A DNA stretch of 64,000 nt, taken from Dyadobacter soli. GTDB taxonomy: Bacteria; Bacteroidota; Bacteroidia; Cytophagales; Spirosomataceae. Position 1 is the first letter of the stretch. The number at the start of each line of letters is the position of its first letter. Below are positions 1 to 8,456 of the stretch, piece by piece. Below the pieces are notes generated by a model. The model saw nothing but the letters and a program-made list of their open reading frames with translations, ran no database searches and had not been told where the DNA came from. The DNA lies in contig NZ_FNAN01000001.1 of the NCBI RefSeq assembly GCF_900101885.1, positions 124,001 through 188,000 of the forward strand. The letters are read 5' to 3'. The position numbers were made by a program, and so were the translations under genes.

Positions 1-597
1 ATTTTCGTCAAAACCGTACAGCACATCGTATTTGCCGCCTTCGTGGTTCAGGCATTCCTGGTATTCCCAAAGGGTGGATGCGGTATATTTCACGCCCGCG
101 AAGTTGGGGATTTGCTTTTCAGCAATGCGCATGAAGTCGAGCACATCCACGGAAAAGCCGGTGAGCGAGGGAATGTGGTAATAGTAGAATGGCAGTTCCG
201 GTGCGCCCGCGGCAATGTCGGTCATGCAGTCGGCGAGGTTTTGCACGGAAGTAGGTTTGAAATAGAATGCCGCGACGGATGAAATGGCGTCGGCGCCGGC
301 TTCCTGTGCGTGGTGTGCGAGCTTGCGCGCCTCCGCAATGCTGGCGTGCCCCACGTGCACGATCATGCGCAGGCGACCTTTACCGGCATTAATCACGGTG
401 TCGGAAACCCGCATGCGTTCGTCGAGCGTCAGGTTAGGGCCTTCGCCGTTGCTGCCGCAGATGAATATGCCCGAAATGCCGGTACTGATCAAATGCTCGA
501 CCAAAGCGGGTAGCAACTCATAATGCACGGAGCCGTCGGGATGTAAGGGAGTGAAAAGCGCGGCAATGAGGCCGTCGGTGTGTTGGATGGTATTCAT
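1..597 (-). CDS. nanA: N-acetylneuraminate lyase (partial, 3' end outside window)
   Basis: Cytoplasmic class I aldolase of the DapA/NanA family; it should split N-acetylneuraminate into N-acetylmannosamine and pyruvate. The reading frame is open from an ATG at 597 to the window edge (199 codons), so about the last third of a ~300-residue enzyme is missing. Visible family motifs are GSNGEG (the GSTGEG-type carboxylate-binding turn), YYYHIPSLTG with the catalytic tyrosine at about residue 140, and AGVKYT with the Schiff-base lysine at residue 170. YYYHIP.LTG is typical of neuraminate lyases rather than dihydrodipicolinate synthases. It starts 25 bp after the sialidase stop and is the last visible gene of a sialic acid operon. 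Substrate is inferred from motif plus context. Confidence 0.9.
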   Translation of the reverse strand, partial: MNTIQHTDGLIAALFTPLHPDGSVHYELLPALVEHLISTGISGIFICGSNGEGPNLTLDERMRVSDTVINAGKGRLRMIVHVGHASIAEARKLAHHAQEAGADAISSVAAFYFKPTSVQNLADCMTDIAAGAPELPFYYYHIPSLTGFSVDVLDFMRIAEKQIPNFAGVKYTASTLWEYQECLNHEGGKYDVLYGFDEN

Positions 598-622
598 ATA
601 AATTAGTAAACTGGATATTCAA

Positions 623-1771
623 CTATTTACGGTCCCCGAAAAGCCACTGCGGGGTAATGGTTTGCAACACAATCTGCTCGTAAGCACCGGTTTTGCCGGC
701 TTCGTAGAGGCACAGGATATTGCCGTCGGGCAATGCGGCCATGCTCGAATAGGCCGACGGCCCCGGGAAAATGGTACGGATCACCGGCCAGGTTTTCCCC
801 TCGTCGAAGCTGGCGCGTAAGGTGAGGTTATGGCGCCTGGTCGTGCTGGCGGGGTTGAGGAAAAGCATTGCATTGCCTTTCGGGCGCTGGTACCGGATGA
901 TCGACGCCTGGCATACCGGTTCCACGAGCTCTGGAATGTCTTCCGGTGCCGTCCAGCTCACGCCGCCGTCGTAGCTGAGCGATTGCGCCCGCCGCCCGCG
1001 ACCGAAGTAGGAGCGCATGTTCATCAGCAGCGTGCCGTTTCCGTCGGCCACTTCAACTACCTGGCATTCGTTCATTTTAGGGGTAATGGTGCCGCCGAGC
1101 TGCCACGTTTTGCCGTGATCGTCGCTGTAAATGGCGTGGGCGCCATATTCGAACGGGCCGTTGCGGACTTTACCGTTCGGGTCGTCGTAGCTGAAATCAC
1201 AGGGGATTACGAGGCGGCCTTTGCGCGGGCCGTTTTTGATTTGTATGCCAATACCCGGGCCGGTCGCGTACCAGCCCCACTCGGGTTTCTTGGTGGTTTG
1301 GGTTATTTCAACCGGTTTGGCCCAGGTAGCACCATTGTCCGAGCTTCTTGAAAGCCAGACTGTACGCGTGGATTCGCTTTTCTTGGTGATAATGTCCTTT
1401 TCGGGCACATCGCCGCGGTTTTGGGTGAGTAACAGAAGGATTTCACCGGTTTGCTCGTCGAGTACCGGGCATGGGTTGCCGCAGGTATTCGTCCCGTCGT
1501 CCCAAACGACCGTCTGCGGGCTCCATGTTTTGCCATTATCCGTAGAACGCTTCATGAGCAGATCGATATCGCCCGCGTCGCCCGCGCCGTCTTTCCGGCC
1601 TTCGCAAAACGCGATCAATGCGCCGTTTTTAGCTTTGATCAGCGATGGAATACGGTAGCTTTTGTAGCCGTTCTCGCCTGCGCTGAACAATGCACGCGGC
1701 TCGGGGATGTCTTGGGAAAACGCCCTGGTGGCGCCCAGGACGATCAGGATCAGTAATTTCTTTTTTATCAT
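623..1771 (-). CDS. nanH: Secreted exo-alpha-sialidase (GH33, BNR repeats)
   Basis: Six-bladed propeller sialidase, 382 residues, that removes terminal sialic acid from glycoconjugates. A signal peptide covers about residues 1-19 (cleavage near AFSQ). The YRIP motif at 39-42 supplies the first arginine of the carboxylate-binding triad (R40). Five Asp-box (SxDxGxxW) repeats are readable: STDNGKTW, SSDNGATW, SDDHGKTW, SYDGGVSW and SFDEGKTW. Length fits a single-domain bacterial sialidase with no added lectin domain. It lies 36 bp after the SusD stop and 25 bp before the neuraminate lyase, so free Neu5Ac release, uptake and cleavage are encoded together. Periplasmic or surface location is inferred from the signal peptide. 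Confidence 0.93.
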   Translation of the reverse strand: MIKKKLLILIVLGATRAFSQDIPEPRALFSAGENGYKSYRIPSLIKAKNGALIAFCEGRKDGAGDAGDIDLLMKRSTDNGKTWSPQTVVWDDGTNTCGNPCPVLDEQTGEILLLLTQNRGDVPEKDIITKKSESTRTVWLSRSSDNGATWAKPVEITQTTKKPEWGWYATGPGIGIQIKNGPRKGRLVIPCDFSYDDPNGKVRNGPFEYGAHAIYSDDHGKTWQLGGTITPKMNECQVVEVADGNGTLLMNMRSYFGRGRRAQSLSYDGGVSWTAPEDIPELVEPVCQASIIRYQRPKGNAMLFLNPASTTRRHNLTLRASFDEGKTWPVIRTIFPGPSAYSSMAALPDGNILCLYEAGKTGAYEQIVLQTITPQWLFGDRK

Positions 1772-1807
1772 ATTAATACAAAAAATAAAAACACTTGAAA
1801 TACAGGA

Positions 1808-3280
1808 CTAGTAGCCCTCCGTTTGTACGAGCTGATTGTTATTGGCCAGTACCGTGGTGTTCAGCGGCCAGAAAAGCGGCGTAGTCTTGCCGACTAGGTT
1901 CGGTACAAACTGGTACACATCGATGGTGCCGCCTTTGTGGAACCGCACGAGGTCGTACCAGCGCTTGTTTTCAAAAAACAGCTCCCGGCCGCGCTCGTCG
2001 AGGATTTCGCGTTCGACGGCCGCTTTGGTTTTGGATCCCGCGTAGGCGCCGGTGCCCGCCCGTGCGCGGACTTTTTCGAGAGAGGTAATGGCTTCCTCCA
2101 CCTTGCCCAGGCCTGCGAGGGCTTCGGCTTTCATTAAGTAAATGTCGGCGAGGCGGAAAATGATCACCTCGTTGTCGGAAATGCGGTCGTCGGAATATTT
2201 GGTCCCGGGGTATTTGGTGATCCAGGAAATTTTCGGGCCGGAAGTTTGCCGTTCGGTAACCCAGGTGAACGGAATGCGCTTGTCGGTGGTGCTTTTGGTA
2301 AACAATGCCCGCGATGGCTGGCTGATCTGGTAAGCACCCTGCCCGGTGGTGGAAGTCTGGGTGTAGGGCAAACTGTCGAGGTTAATGGCACCCTGTACGA
2401 TCGTCAGGAAGGGCAATGCATTCACGCCGTAATTCCCGCCGGTTTCATCCCGGCTGAAAAAGGCCGACAAGATGATTTCTGTATTATTCGGCGCCCGCAG
2501 GCCCGTCACATTTTTGAAATCCGCATTAAGCGAAACGCCCGTCGCCTCCACTTCCGAAATGGCCGCCACAGCTGCATTGAAATCCGCCTCACCGCCGGCG
2601 AGTACTTTGGCGCTCCACAAACTGGCTTCCGCTTTGAGCGCCTGCGTGGAGCCGTACGCGAATCGGTATTTGCTCGGGTAAGAAGTCGCGGAGAAGTTAC
2701 TCATGGATTTGTACAAGCCAATGGCCTGGTCGAGATCTGACTGGATTTGTTTCATCACTTCCGTTGCCGGAACGCGGGGCAGCAGCGGCACATTTTCGTC
2801 CGTTACTGCTTGCAGCATCAGCGGCGCGTCGCCGATAATGCGGGTCAGGTGGAAGTAGAAATAGGCGCGCAGGCTGTATGTTTCTGCCAGAATGCGCTTC
2901 CGGAGATCGGGATTGCCGGTGAACGGAAAGCCCTCGATCTTCGCCAGTAGCAGGTTGCAATGCCCGATGGCCTTGTACCAGTCGTTGTAGTTAATGGCCC
3001 CGGAAGTAGGCGTGATGATCTGCGACCACGCCACGCCAAACCGCGAATTGGAGCCCGCAATCAGCTCTTCGCCGCGTTCGGTACCATAAGTGACATTGTT
3101 GGCAAAAGTCCGCATATAGGTATAAATCCCGGTCAGGTAAGGTTCAAAATCGCCTTCATTCTGAAAATAAACCGCCTCGGTAATGCTCGATTGCGGTTTC
3201 ACATCCAGCAAACTATCGCAGGCGCTCAGGCCCGTAAGAGCAAAAGCAGTCAGGGCGAGGAATTTAATTCTTGTGATCAT
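1808..3280 (-). CDS. SusD/RagB-family glycan-binding lipoprotein (sialic acid locus)
   Basis: Surface lipoprotein of 490 residues that lids the partner SusC channel and binds its glycan. The signal peptide ends in the lipobox LSAC with the lipidated Cys at residue 21. TPR-like helical segments typical of SusD are present (DLRKRILAETYSLRAYFYF in the N-terminal half), as is the C-terminal hallmark ILDERGRELFFENKRWYDLVRF. It is preceded by its SusC partner, but with an unusual 235-bp gap that holds a long inverted repeat. The sialidase follows 36 bp downstream. The ligand, sialylated glycan or free sialic acid, is inferred only from the neighbours. Confidence 0.93.
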   Translation of the reverse strand: MITRIKFLALTAFALTGLSACDSLLDVKPQSSITEAVYFQNEGDFEPYLTGIYTYMRTFANNVTYGTERGEELIAGSNSRFGVAWSQIITPTSGAINYNDWYKAIGHCNLLLAKIEGFPFTGNPDLRKRILAETYSLRAYFYFHLTRIIGDAPLMLQAVTDENVPLLPRVPATEVMKQIQSDLDQAIGLYKSMSNFSATSYPSKYRFAYGSTQALKAEASLWSAKVLAGGEADFNAAVAAISEVEATGVSLNADFKNVTGLRAPNNTEIILSAFFSRDETGGNYGVNALPFLTIVQGAINLDSLPYTQTSTTGQGAYQISQPSRALFTKSTTDKRIPFTWVTERQTSGPKISWITKYPGTKYSDDRISDNEVIIFRLADIYLMKAEALAGLGKVEEAITSLEKVRARAGTGAYAGSKTKAAVEREILDERGRELFFENKRWYDLVRFHKGGTIDVYQFVPNLVGKTTPLFWPLNTTVLANNNQLVQTEGY

Positions 3281-3300
3281 AAATGGGTTGTTTTTTGTGA

Positions 3301-3505
3301 TTGACCGCCGACCACTGACGGACGACCGCCGATCTCTGTTTCGAAGCGTTCTGCTGAATGTCTATGATGATGTTCCTCATATGCGGTCGGTAGTCGGTGG
3401 TCATCGGTCGGCCGTCAATCTAGGTTTCGAAGCGTTCTGTTCAATGTCTCTTAAAATGTTGCCTTAAGGCGATCGGCGGTCGGTGGTCGGCCGTCGGCGG
3501 TCAGG
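3301..3505. repeat. Imperfect 33-bp inverted repeat between susC and susD
   Basis: The gap between the SusC stop and the SusD start holds iterations of CGACCGC/GCGGTCG words. The arm at 3301-3333 and the arm at about 3471-3504 are reverse complements over 33 positions with about 26 matches. A third block of the same words lies at about 3383-3418. Inside the loop an 86-bp-spaced direct repeat begins GTTTCGAAGCGTTCTG at 3338 and 3424. In the mRNA this would fold into a very stable stem between the two coding regions. It shares its word family with the element at 8564-8683, so it looks like a dispersed intergenic repeat. Confidence 0.8.
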
Positions 3506-3515
3506 GCCGCAGGCC

Positions 3516-6500
3516 CTAAAACCGCAACGTCGTCCCAACCGAAAACTGCCTCGGGCGCGGGTAGCCGACGGCGTCGAAGCCGGTGTACGTTTCCGGGTTA
3601 ATGCCCTTGTATTTGGTCACGTAACCCAGGTTGTAGACGCTTACGAACACATTCATGCCGGTCGAGCGGATCTTTTTGAGCAGGTTTTTGGGCAGGTCAT
3701 AGGCCAGTGAAATCTCGCGCAGGGCAAGGAAATTGCCCTTTTCGATCATCGCCGATACGTCCGAGCCGTAGCCGTTGTTGTTACCCAATGTGGCGGAGCG
3801 CAGGTAGTTGCGCTGGCCGAAATCCGCGTCCGCGAAAGAGAAACGCGCGTATTTTTTGCCGGTATCGCCCGGTTTTTGCCAGATATCCGGCCCCAATGCC
3901 TGTGAAGGGGCACCTTCGTTGAATGCGCGACCCGTGCCGAGCGAGCGGGCCAGTGCGCCATCGCTGATCATGTGCCCCAGCGCATAGTCGACCGCCACGC
4001 GGAGGGAGAGGGATTTGTAGGTGAAGGTGTTTTGCATACCGCCGATCTTGTCGGGATTGCGGTAACCGATAAAAACCTGGTCTTTCGTGTCGATCACACC
4101 GTCGTTGTTAATGTCGTCGAATATGAAATCGCCTGCGTGCTTGCCAGTGGTAATGCCGGAAGGGGAGGCTAGGTTGTCCTTTTTGGTGGCGTTCCAGGCT
4201 TTGGCTTCTTCCTCGGTCGAAAACACGCCGAGTACCTGGTAGGCGTACAAGCCAAATGGCCGCTCACCTTCCGCAAGTCCGCCGGCTTCCACGTTTTTAC
4301 CTGCCGCACGGTCGTACACGAGATCGCCGCCCTGGCGGTTTTTGGCGCGGCCATTATCTGGGAGCTTTTTGATGACCGTCCGGTTGAGCGCAAACGAGAA
4401 GTTGGAACGCCAGGTGAATGCGCCTGCTTTGATCACCGTCGCCCCCAGCTCGATTTCGACGCCCTTATTTTGCAGCGTTCCATTGTTGTAGGTAATCGAC
4501 GCAAATGGCGCTTCGGACGGCAGCGGCTTCGATTCCAGCCTGTTTTTAGTGAGCTTGTTGTAAAAATCGACCGATAATGTCACCCGGTCGCCGAACAGCG
4601 AGGCGTCGAGCGCAAGGTCGGTGGTTTCGGTGAGCTCCCATTTCAGATTCGGGTTGGAAAGATTGGCCCTTAGAATACCCGAGCCCAATGCGTAGGTTGA
4701 CGCCGAATAGCCTCCGTAGGTATCGGTAAGGCTCAGGTCGCTCGACCCCGCCTGGCCCCAGCTCGCGCGGAGTTTGAGCATACTCACCGGCGCAACGTTC
4801 CAGAACTTCTCGCGGTGGATATTCCAGCCCAGCGAAGCGGAGGGGAACAATGCATATTTGTTTTGAGGGGCAAAATTGGAGAAGCCATCGTAGCGCAATG
4901 CGCCGCTGAGCAGGTATTTGCCGTCATAATCATAATTGAACTGCCCGAAATAGCTCGCCGAACGGCTCTCGGCGAGGGTAGTCCTGAAATCCGTGACGTT
5001 GGTATTGATCACGCCATTGATAACCGACGTCGTAGGCTCGTTGATGGTGTAAATGTAATCACTCGTGGCGCGCTGCGAACCTATATTGATAATGCTGTTG
5101 GTGGATTTGGTAAAATTGAAACCCGCCAGGAATGTGAAATTGTGCACGTCTCTGAGGGTAAGGTCGTATTGCAAAATCTGATCGATCATCAACTGGCGGA
5201 AATTGTTGGTATCCTCGTTTTTCTGCCGCTGCGTCGCAGGCTGGATTTCGGTAGAAGGCGTGCCTTTCCGCATGAACATATAGCGGTAATCCTGCATTAA
5301 ATAGGAGACAGCAGGTTTGTAACTCAGCCCTTTGGTAATCTGTAAATCCCCCGCAACCCGTGAAATGATCCGTTCGGTAGACGACCGCACGTCGTCGTAT
5401 TTCAAGGTATGGAAGCGGTTGCGGGTGGCGTAGTTTTCGCCGGGGGTAGGGTTACCGTCGTCCTTGTATATGCGTATGAGCGGGGTCAGGCGCGTGCCGC
5501 GCGTGAGCTCGTTCTGGAATGCTTCGACGTAATTGGGAAGCACATTCTGGTAGTTCACCATCGCATCGATCCGGAAATTGTCGGCCGCTTTGAAACCGAA
5601 GTTGCCCAGGACGTCGTAGCGTTTGTATTTAGTGCCCGCAAATGTTCCCGCCTGATTGGTATAACCGGCTGATACATTGTAGTTGGCCCGCTCGCTGCCA
5701 CCGTCGATGGATAAGTTGTGGTTTTGCGTCACGCCTGTATTCCAGAGCATATCCTGGTAATGATTGTCGGCAAAAAGCAGTTTGGTACCCGGGTTAATGG
5801 GGTCGTCCATGGTCTCCCAGCCGTTCGCAAGCAGCCGGTCCACGTAGGCCTGGCCTTCCACTGCAACGATATTGTCGTACAATGCGGTGAGGTTGATATT
5901 ATTACCATATTGCCCTGGCGCGGTGTAGATGCGCGTTCCGGCCGAAAATCCGCCGTTGTTGAGCAGGTTGTTTTTATCGATCGGGTCGAAAGTGTTTTGT
6001 ACCGTTCTTCGGGCCAATGCCAAGTAATCTCTGGCATTCAGGTATTTGTAGTCGCGTGCGTTGGTTTCCCAAGTCGTGCGGTGGTTTAACGTAATATTGG
6101 TTTTGGTGTTGAATTTCCCCCCTTTGGTCTTCACTACGATCACCCCATTGGCACCGCGCGCGCCGTAAATGGCTGTTGCAGCCGCGTCCTTCATCACCTG
6201 AAAAGACTCGATGTTATCGGGATTAATATCGTTCAAAGACCTGAAAACGCCGTCCACAATCACCAGCGGCCCGCTCGACTCCGAACTGCCAATCGAATTG
6301 CCGCCGCTATTCCCTAACCCTGTACCATAAACGTTGAGCTTCGTGCCGCCCCGGATAATGATATTCGCAGCGCCGCCACCCGGCTGCCCGGAGTTAACCG
6401 GCACCGATACACCCGCCATTTTGCCCTGCATGGCCTGCACCGGGTTGGGATTGGAAGTATTTTTGAGTTCCTCTGGCGCCAGTTTGGACACCGCTGCCGT

Positions 6501-6860
6501 TGTTTTTGCTTTGGACTGACTCGTATAACCCACTACCACCACTTCGCTCAACGCCTTTTCGCTCTCCGTAAGGTTGATATCGATTTTCGAACGGTTTTCA
6601 ATCGCCACCTCCTGAGGCTCAAAACCGACGTAGGAAAATATCAACCGGCCATTCGCCGGCGCCTGGATCGTATACTTCCCATCGGCATCGGTGGTGGAGC
6701 CCGATGAGGTACCACCCAAAATAATGCTCACCCCAGGCAGGCTTTCACCCGTCCCGGCTGATCTGGCAGTCCCGGTGACAGTAATTTGCTGCGCCATTAT
6801 GCCCGGTATCAGCAGCAACAGCGAACAACCCAGCAGAAGCACCGCGTACATTTTTTTCAT
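3516..6860 (-). CDS. SusC/RagA TonB-dependent outer-membrane transporter (sialic acid locus)
   Basis: Outer-membrane barrel of 1114 residues that imports oligosaccharides using TonB energy. In order: a signal peptide (~1-23, ending GIMAQ); a carboxypeptidase-like regulatory domain with LPGVSIILGGTSSGSTTDADG (~30-105); the SusC-type box SEVVVVGY; a plug domain with VIVDGVFRSL and IESFQVMKDAAATAIYG; and a beta-barrel ending in a terminal phenylalanine (TTLRF). It is the first gene of a minus-strand operon with SusD, sialidase and NanA. A Bacteroidota-type promoter with a palindrome lies 40-100 bp upstream. The transported glycan is inferred from the operon. Confidence 0.95.
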   Translation of the reverse strand: MKKMYAVLLLGCSLLLLIPGIMAQQITVTGTARSAGTGESLPGVSIILGGTSSGSTTDADGKYTIQAPANGRLIFSYVGFEPQEVAIENRSKIDINLTESEKALSEVVVVGYTSQSKAKTTAAVSKLAPEELKNTSNPNPVQAMQGKMAGVSVPVNSGQPGGGAANIIIRGGTKLNVYGTGLGNSGGNSIGSSESSGPLVIVDGVFRSLNDINPDNIESFQVMKDAAATAIYGARGANGVIVVKTKGGKFNTKTNITLNHRTTWETNARDYKYLNARDYLALARRTVQNTFDPIDKNNLLNNGGFSAGTRIYTAPGQYGNNINLTALYDNIVAVEGQAYVDRLLANGWETMDDPINPGTKLLFADNHYQDMLWNTGVTQNHNLSIDGGSERANYNVSAGYTNQAGTFAGTKYKRYDVLGNFGFKAADNFRIDAMVNYQNVLPNYVEAFQNELTRGTRLTPLIRIYKDDGNPTPGENYATRNRFHTLKYDDVRSSTERIISRVAGDLQITKGLSYKPAVSYLMQDYRYMFMRKGTPSTEIQPATQRQKNEDTNNFRQLMIDQILQYDLTLRDVHNFTFLAGFNFTKSTNSIINIGSQRATSDYIYTINEPTTSVINGVINTNVTDFRTTLAESRSASYFGQFNYDYDGKYLLSGALRYDGFSNFAPQNKYALFPSASLGWNIHREKFWNVAPVSMLKLRASWGQAGSSDLSLTDTYGGYSASTYALGSGILRANLSNPNLKWELTETTDLALDASLFGDRVTLSVDFYNKLTKNRLESKPLPSEAPFASITYNNGTLQNKGVEIELGATVIKAGAFTWRSNFSFALNRTVIKKLPDNGRAKNRQGGDLVYDRAAGKNVEAGGLAEGERPFGLYAYQVLGVFSTEEEAKAWNATKKDNLASPSGITTGKHAGDFIFDDINNDGVIDTKDQVFIGYRNPDKIGGMQNTFTYKSLSLRVAVDYALGHMISDGALARSLGTGRAFNEGAPSQALGPDIWQKPGDTGKKYARFSFADADFGQRNYLRSATLGNNNGYGSDVSAMIEKGNFLALREISLAYDLPKNLLKKIRSTGMNVFVSVYNLGYVTKYKGINPETYTGFDAVGYPRPRQFSVGTTLRF

Positions 6861-6900
6861 AAGATCGAATTTTGAAGAGTCAGGAGTATGATATGTTTAT

Positions 6901-6916
6901 TAGTACTTATGTACTA
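6901..6916. promoter_or_regulatory. Perfect palindrome downstream of susC -7 box, candidate operator
   Basis: TAGTACTTATGTACTA has 6-bp perfect arms around a 4-base centre. It sits 9 bp downstream (in transcription direction) of the -7 box for the sialic acid operon, where a bound repressor would cover the start site. GT...AC symmetry is usual for FadR/GntR operators, and a FadR-type regulator is encoded immediately upstream at 7758-8456. Assignment of that regulator to this site is inference; the spacing of the half-sites is wider than in classical FadR sites. Confidence 0.5.
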
Positions 6917-6924
6917 CATAATAA

Positions 6925-6957
6925 CAAATGTAAAAGCATTTCTCCTGAACATCCAAA
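6925..6957 (-). promoter_or_regulatory. Bacteroidota-type promoter for the sialic acid operon
   Basis: Reading the minus strand, TTTG (6957-6954) is followed after 21 bp by TACATTTG (6932-6925), an exact match to the Bacteroidota -33 TTTG and -7 TAnnTTTG pattern. The expected start site is near 6918, about 58 bp upstream of the SusC ATG. Confidence 0.65.
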
Positions 6958-7011
6958 TATTAATTCAAAAAATAATGCAAAATGCTGAGGGGGATGCCTC
7001 CGGTAGTTTGT

Positions 7012-7720
7012 TGTTGCACCGGTGAGGGGGTTACGGGCCATTTTGGTATCGTTTCGTTGCCCACGTTACATTCCTGATGGCATTTATGGCTGGGCGGCAA
7101 TGCCAGGCGTTCTTAGCCAACAAAATCGCGTAGCGATGTAATATTGGTAGCAAAGTGGCGGTGCGGGACGATATTGAAATGCCCTTGGGCATGGAACTAC
7201 AATTTGATGGATACCAAGTCAGTCTTATATCGGCTGGATGGCGATCGTCGAAGCACGAACATTGAATTGTTGTTACATCCCTGACGGGATTTCCGGGACA
7301 TTATTGGTGACGTTTCGCTACCAACATTGCATGCCTGACGGCATTTGCGGGCATGTTGGCAATGCCAGGCGTTCACATTCAATACAAAATCGCGTAGCGA
7401 TGTAATATTGGTAGCAAAATGGCGACCCGGAACGATTTTGAAATGCCCTTGGGCATAGAACTACAATGCGATGGGCATCAAGTCAGTCTTGTATCGGTTG
7501 GATGGCAATCGTCGAAGCACGAACATTGAGTTGTTGTTGCATCCCTGACGGGATTTCCGGGACATTATTGGTGACGTTTCGCTACCAATATTGCATGCCT
7601 AACGGCATTTGTAGACATGTTGGCAATGCCATGCATTCACATTCAATACAAAATCGCGTAGCGATGTAATCTTGGTAGCAACACGGCGTCATGAACAATC
7701 TCGCAATGCTGTTGGCCACC
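7012..7720. repeat. 264-bp tandem repeat array with nested hairpins
   Basis: The word CAAAATCGCGTAGCGATGTA begins at 7121, 7385 and 7649, an exact 264-bp period. Two full units (7121-7384, 7385-7648) are nearly identical, with a partial unit on each side (7012-7120 resembling a unit's second half; 7649-~7720 its beginning). Each unit holds self-complementary parts: GATGTAATATTGGTAGC near its start pairs with GCTACCAATATTGCAT near its end, and small hairpins are ATCCCTGACGGGAT, ATGCCTGACGGCAT and ATGCCCTTGGGCAT. No believable protein is encoded; the short frames here lack codon structure. This explains most of the 897-bp gap between the regulator and susC. Confidence 0.88.
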
Positions 7721-7757
7721 TAACAACATATGCTTTATTGAAACCCGGAATGCGGGC

Positions 7758-8456
7758 TCAGGCCTTCAACCGGTCGAAATGCGGCTTTAAATGCGCTTTC
7801 ATGCCACGTCGGAAATCTTCGGCGTCGCCGGTTCTTAATATTTCAACCAGATCATGGTGCGTGACCTTGCCCACTTCGGCCTGGCCGTTGACCTGGATTT
7901 CATAATCGAGCACATATTCGAAAACAGGCAGCAGCATTTTCTGGAAACGCATGTAGGTATCGTTCCCGGTCATCTGGTATAGTTTGCCGTGGAATGCGAT
8001 TTCGTGCTCCACGCGGAAGGGCTTCTGCTGTTTGTTAACTTCCTGCGCTACAATGCTTTCCAGGGCGGCGATATCTTCCGAGGTTTTGCGGAGGTAAATA
8101 AGATCGGCCAGGCCCATTTCCAACACCAGCCGGAGCTCAAAAATGTCCCTCAATGTATTTTTACCGAGGATCAGCGGGTCCAGGACGCGTTCGAGCGAGC
8201 CAAGAATGTCAGGCTGGGTGAGCACCATCCCGCGTTTTTTGCGCGATTCGATCATACCCAGCATGCGCAGCCGACTGAGCGCCTCGCGTACGACGTTGCG
8301 GCTCACACCCAGGGCATCGGCCAGTTCCTGCTCTTTGGGCAATGCGTCGCCCGGCACGAAGGACTTCCGTTTCAAATACTCACGCAGCCGCGATTCAACC
8401 ATGTCGGTCATCGTGGAAGCTTCCAAGCGTTGGATATCATTTTTAAGGTCACTCAT
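7758..8456 (-). CDS. FadR/GntR-family transcriptional regulator, probably of sialic acid genes
   Basis: DNA-binding regulator of 232 residues. The N-terminal winged helix (~18-80) contains the GntR signature LPKEQELADALGVSRNVVRE followed by ALSRLRMLGMIESRKKRG. The C-terminal FCD all-helical ligand domain (~100-225) has the usual histidine-bearing segments HEIAFHGKLYQ, THHDLVEIL and MKAHLKPHF, which bind a metal in this family. FadR-type regulators often control sugar acid and sialic acid genes (NanR of E. coli belongs to the same family). It is encoded upstream of, and in the same direction as, the sialic acid operon but about 0.9 kb away. Control of that operon is inferred. Confidence 0.88.
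   Translation of the reverse strand: MSDLKNDIQRLEASTMTDMVESRLREYLKRKSFVPGDALPKEQELADALGVSRNVVREALSRLRMLGMIESRKKRGMVLTQPDILGSLERVLDPLILGKNTLRDIFELRLVLEMGLADLIYLRKTSEDIAALESIVAQEVNKQQKPFRVEHEIAFHGKLYQMTGNDTYMRFQKMLLPVFEYVLDYEIQVNGQAEVGKVTHHDLVEILRTGDAEDFRRGMKAHLKPHFDRLKA

Noticed and set aside
7466-7669. Small protein genes within the 264-bp repeat
   Set aside because: The frames follow repeat boundaries, lack ribosome-binding context and give cysteine/histidine-rich nonsense peptides.
7012-7720. CRISPR array
   Set aside because: The repeat period is 264 bp with near-identical whole units and no short constant repeat alternating with unique spacers; no cas gene is near.
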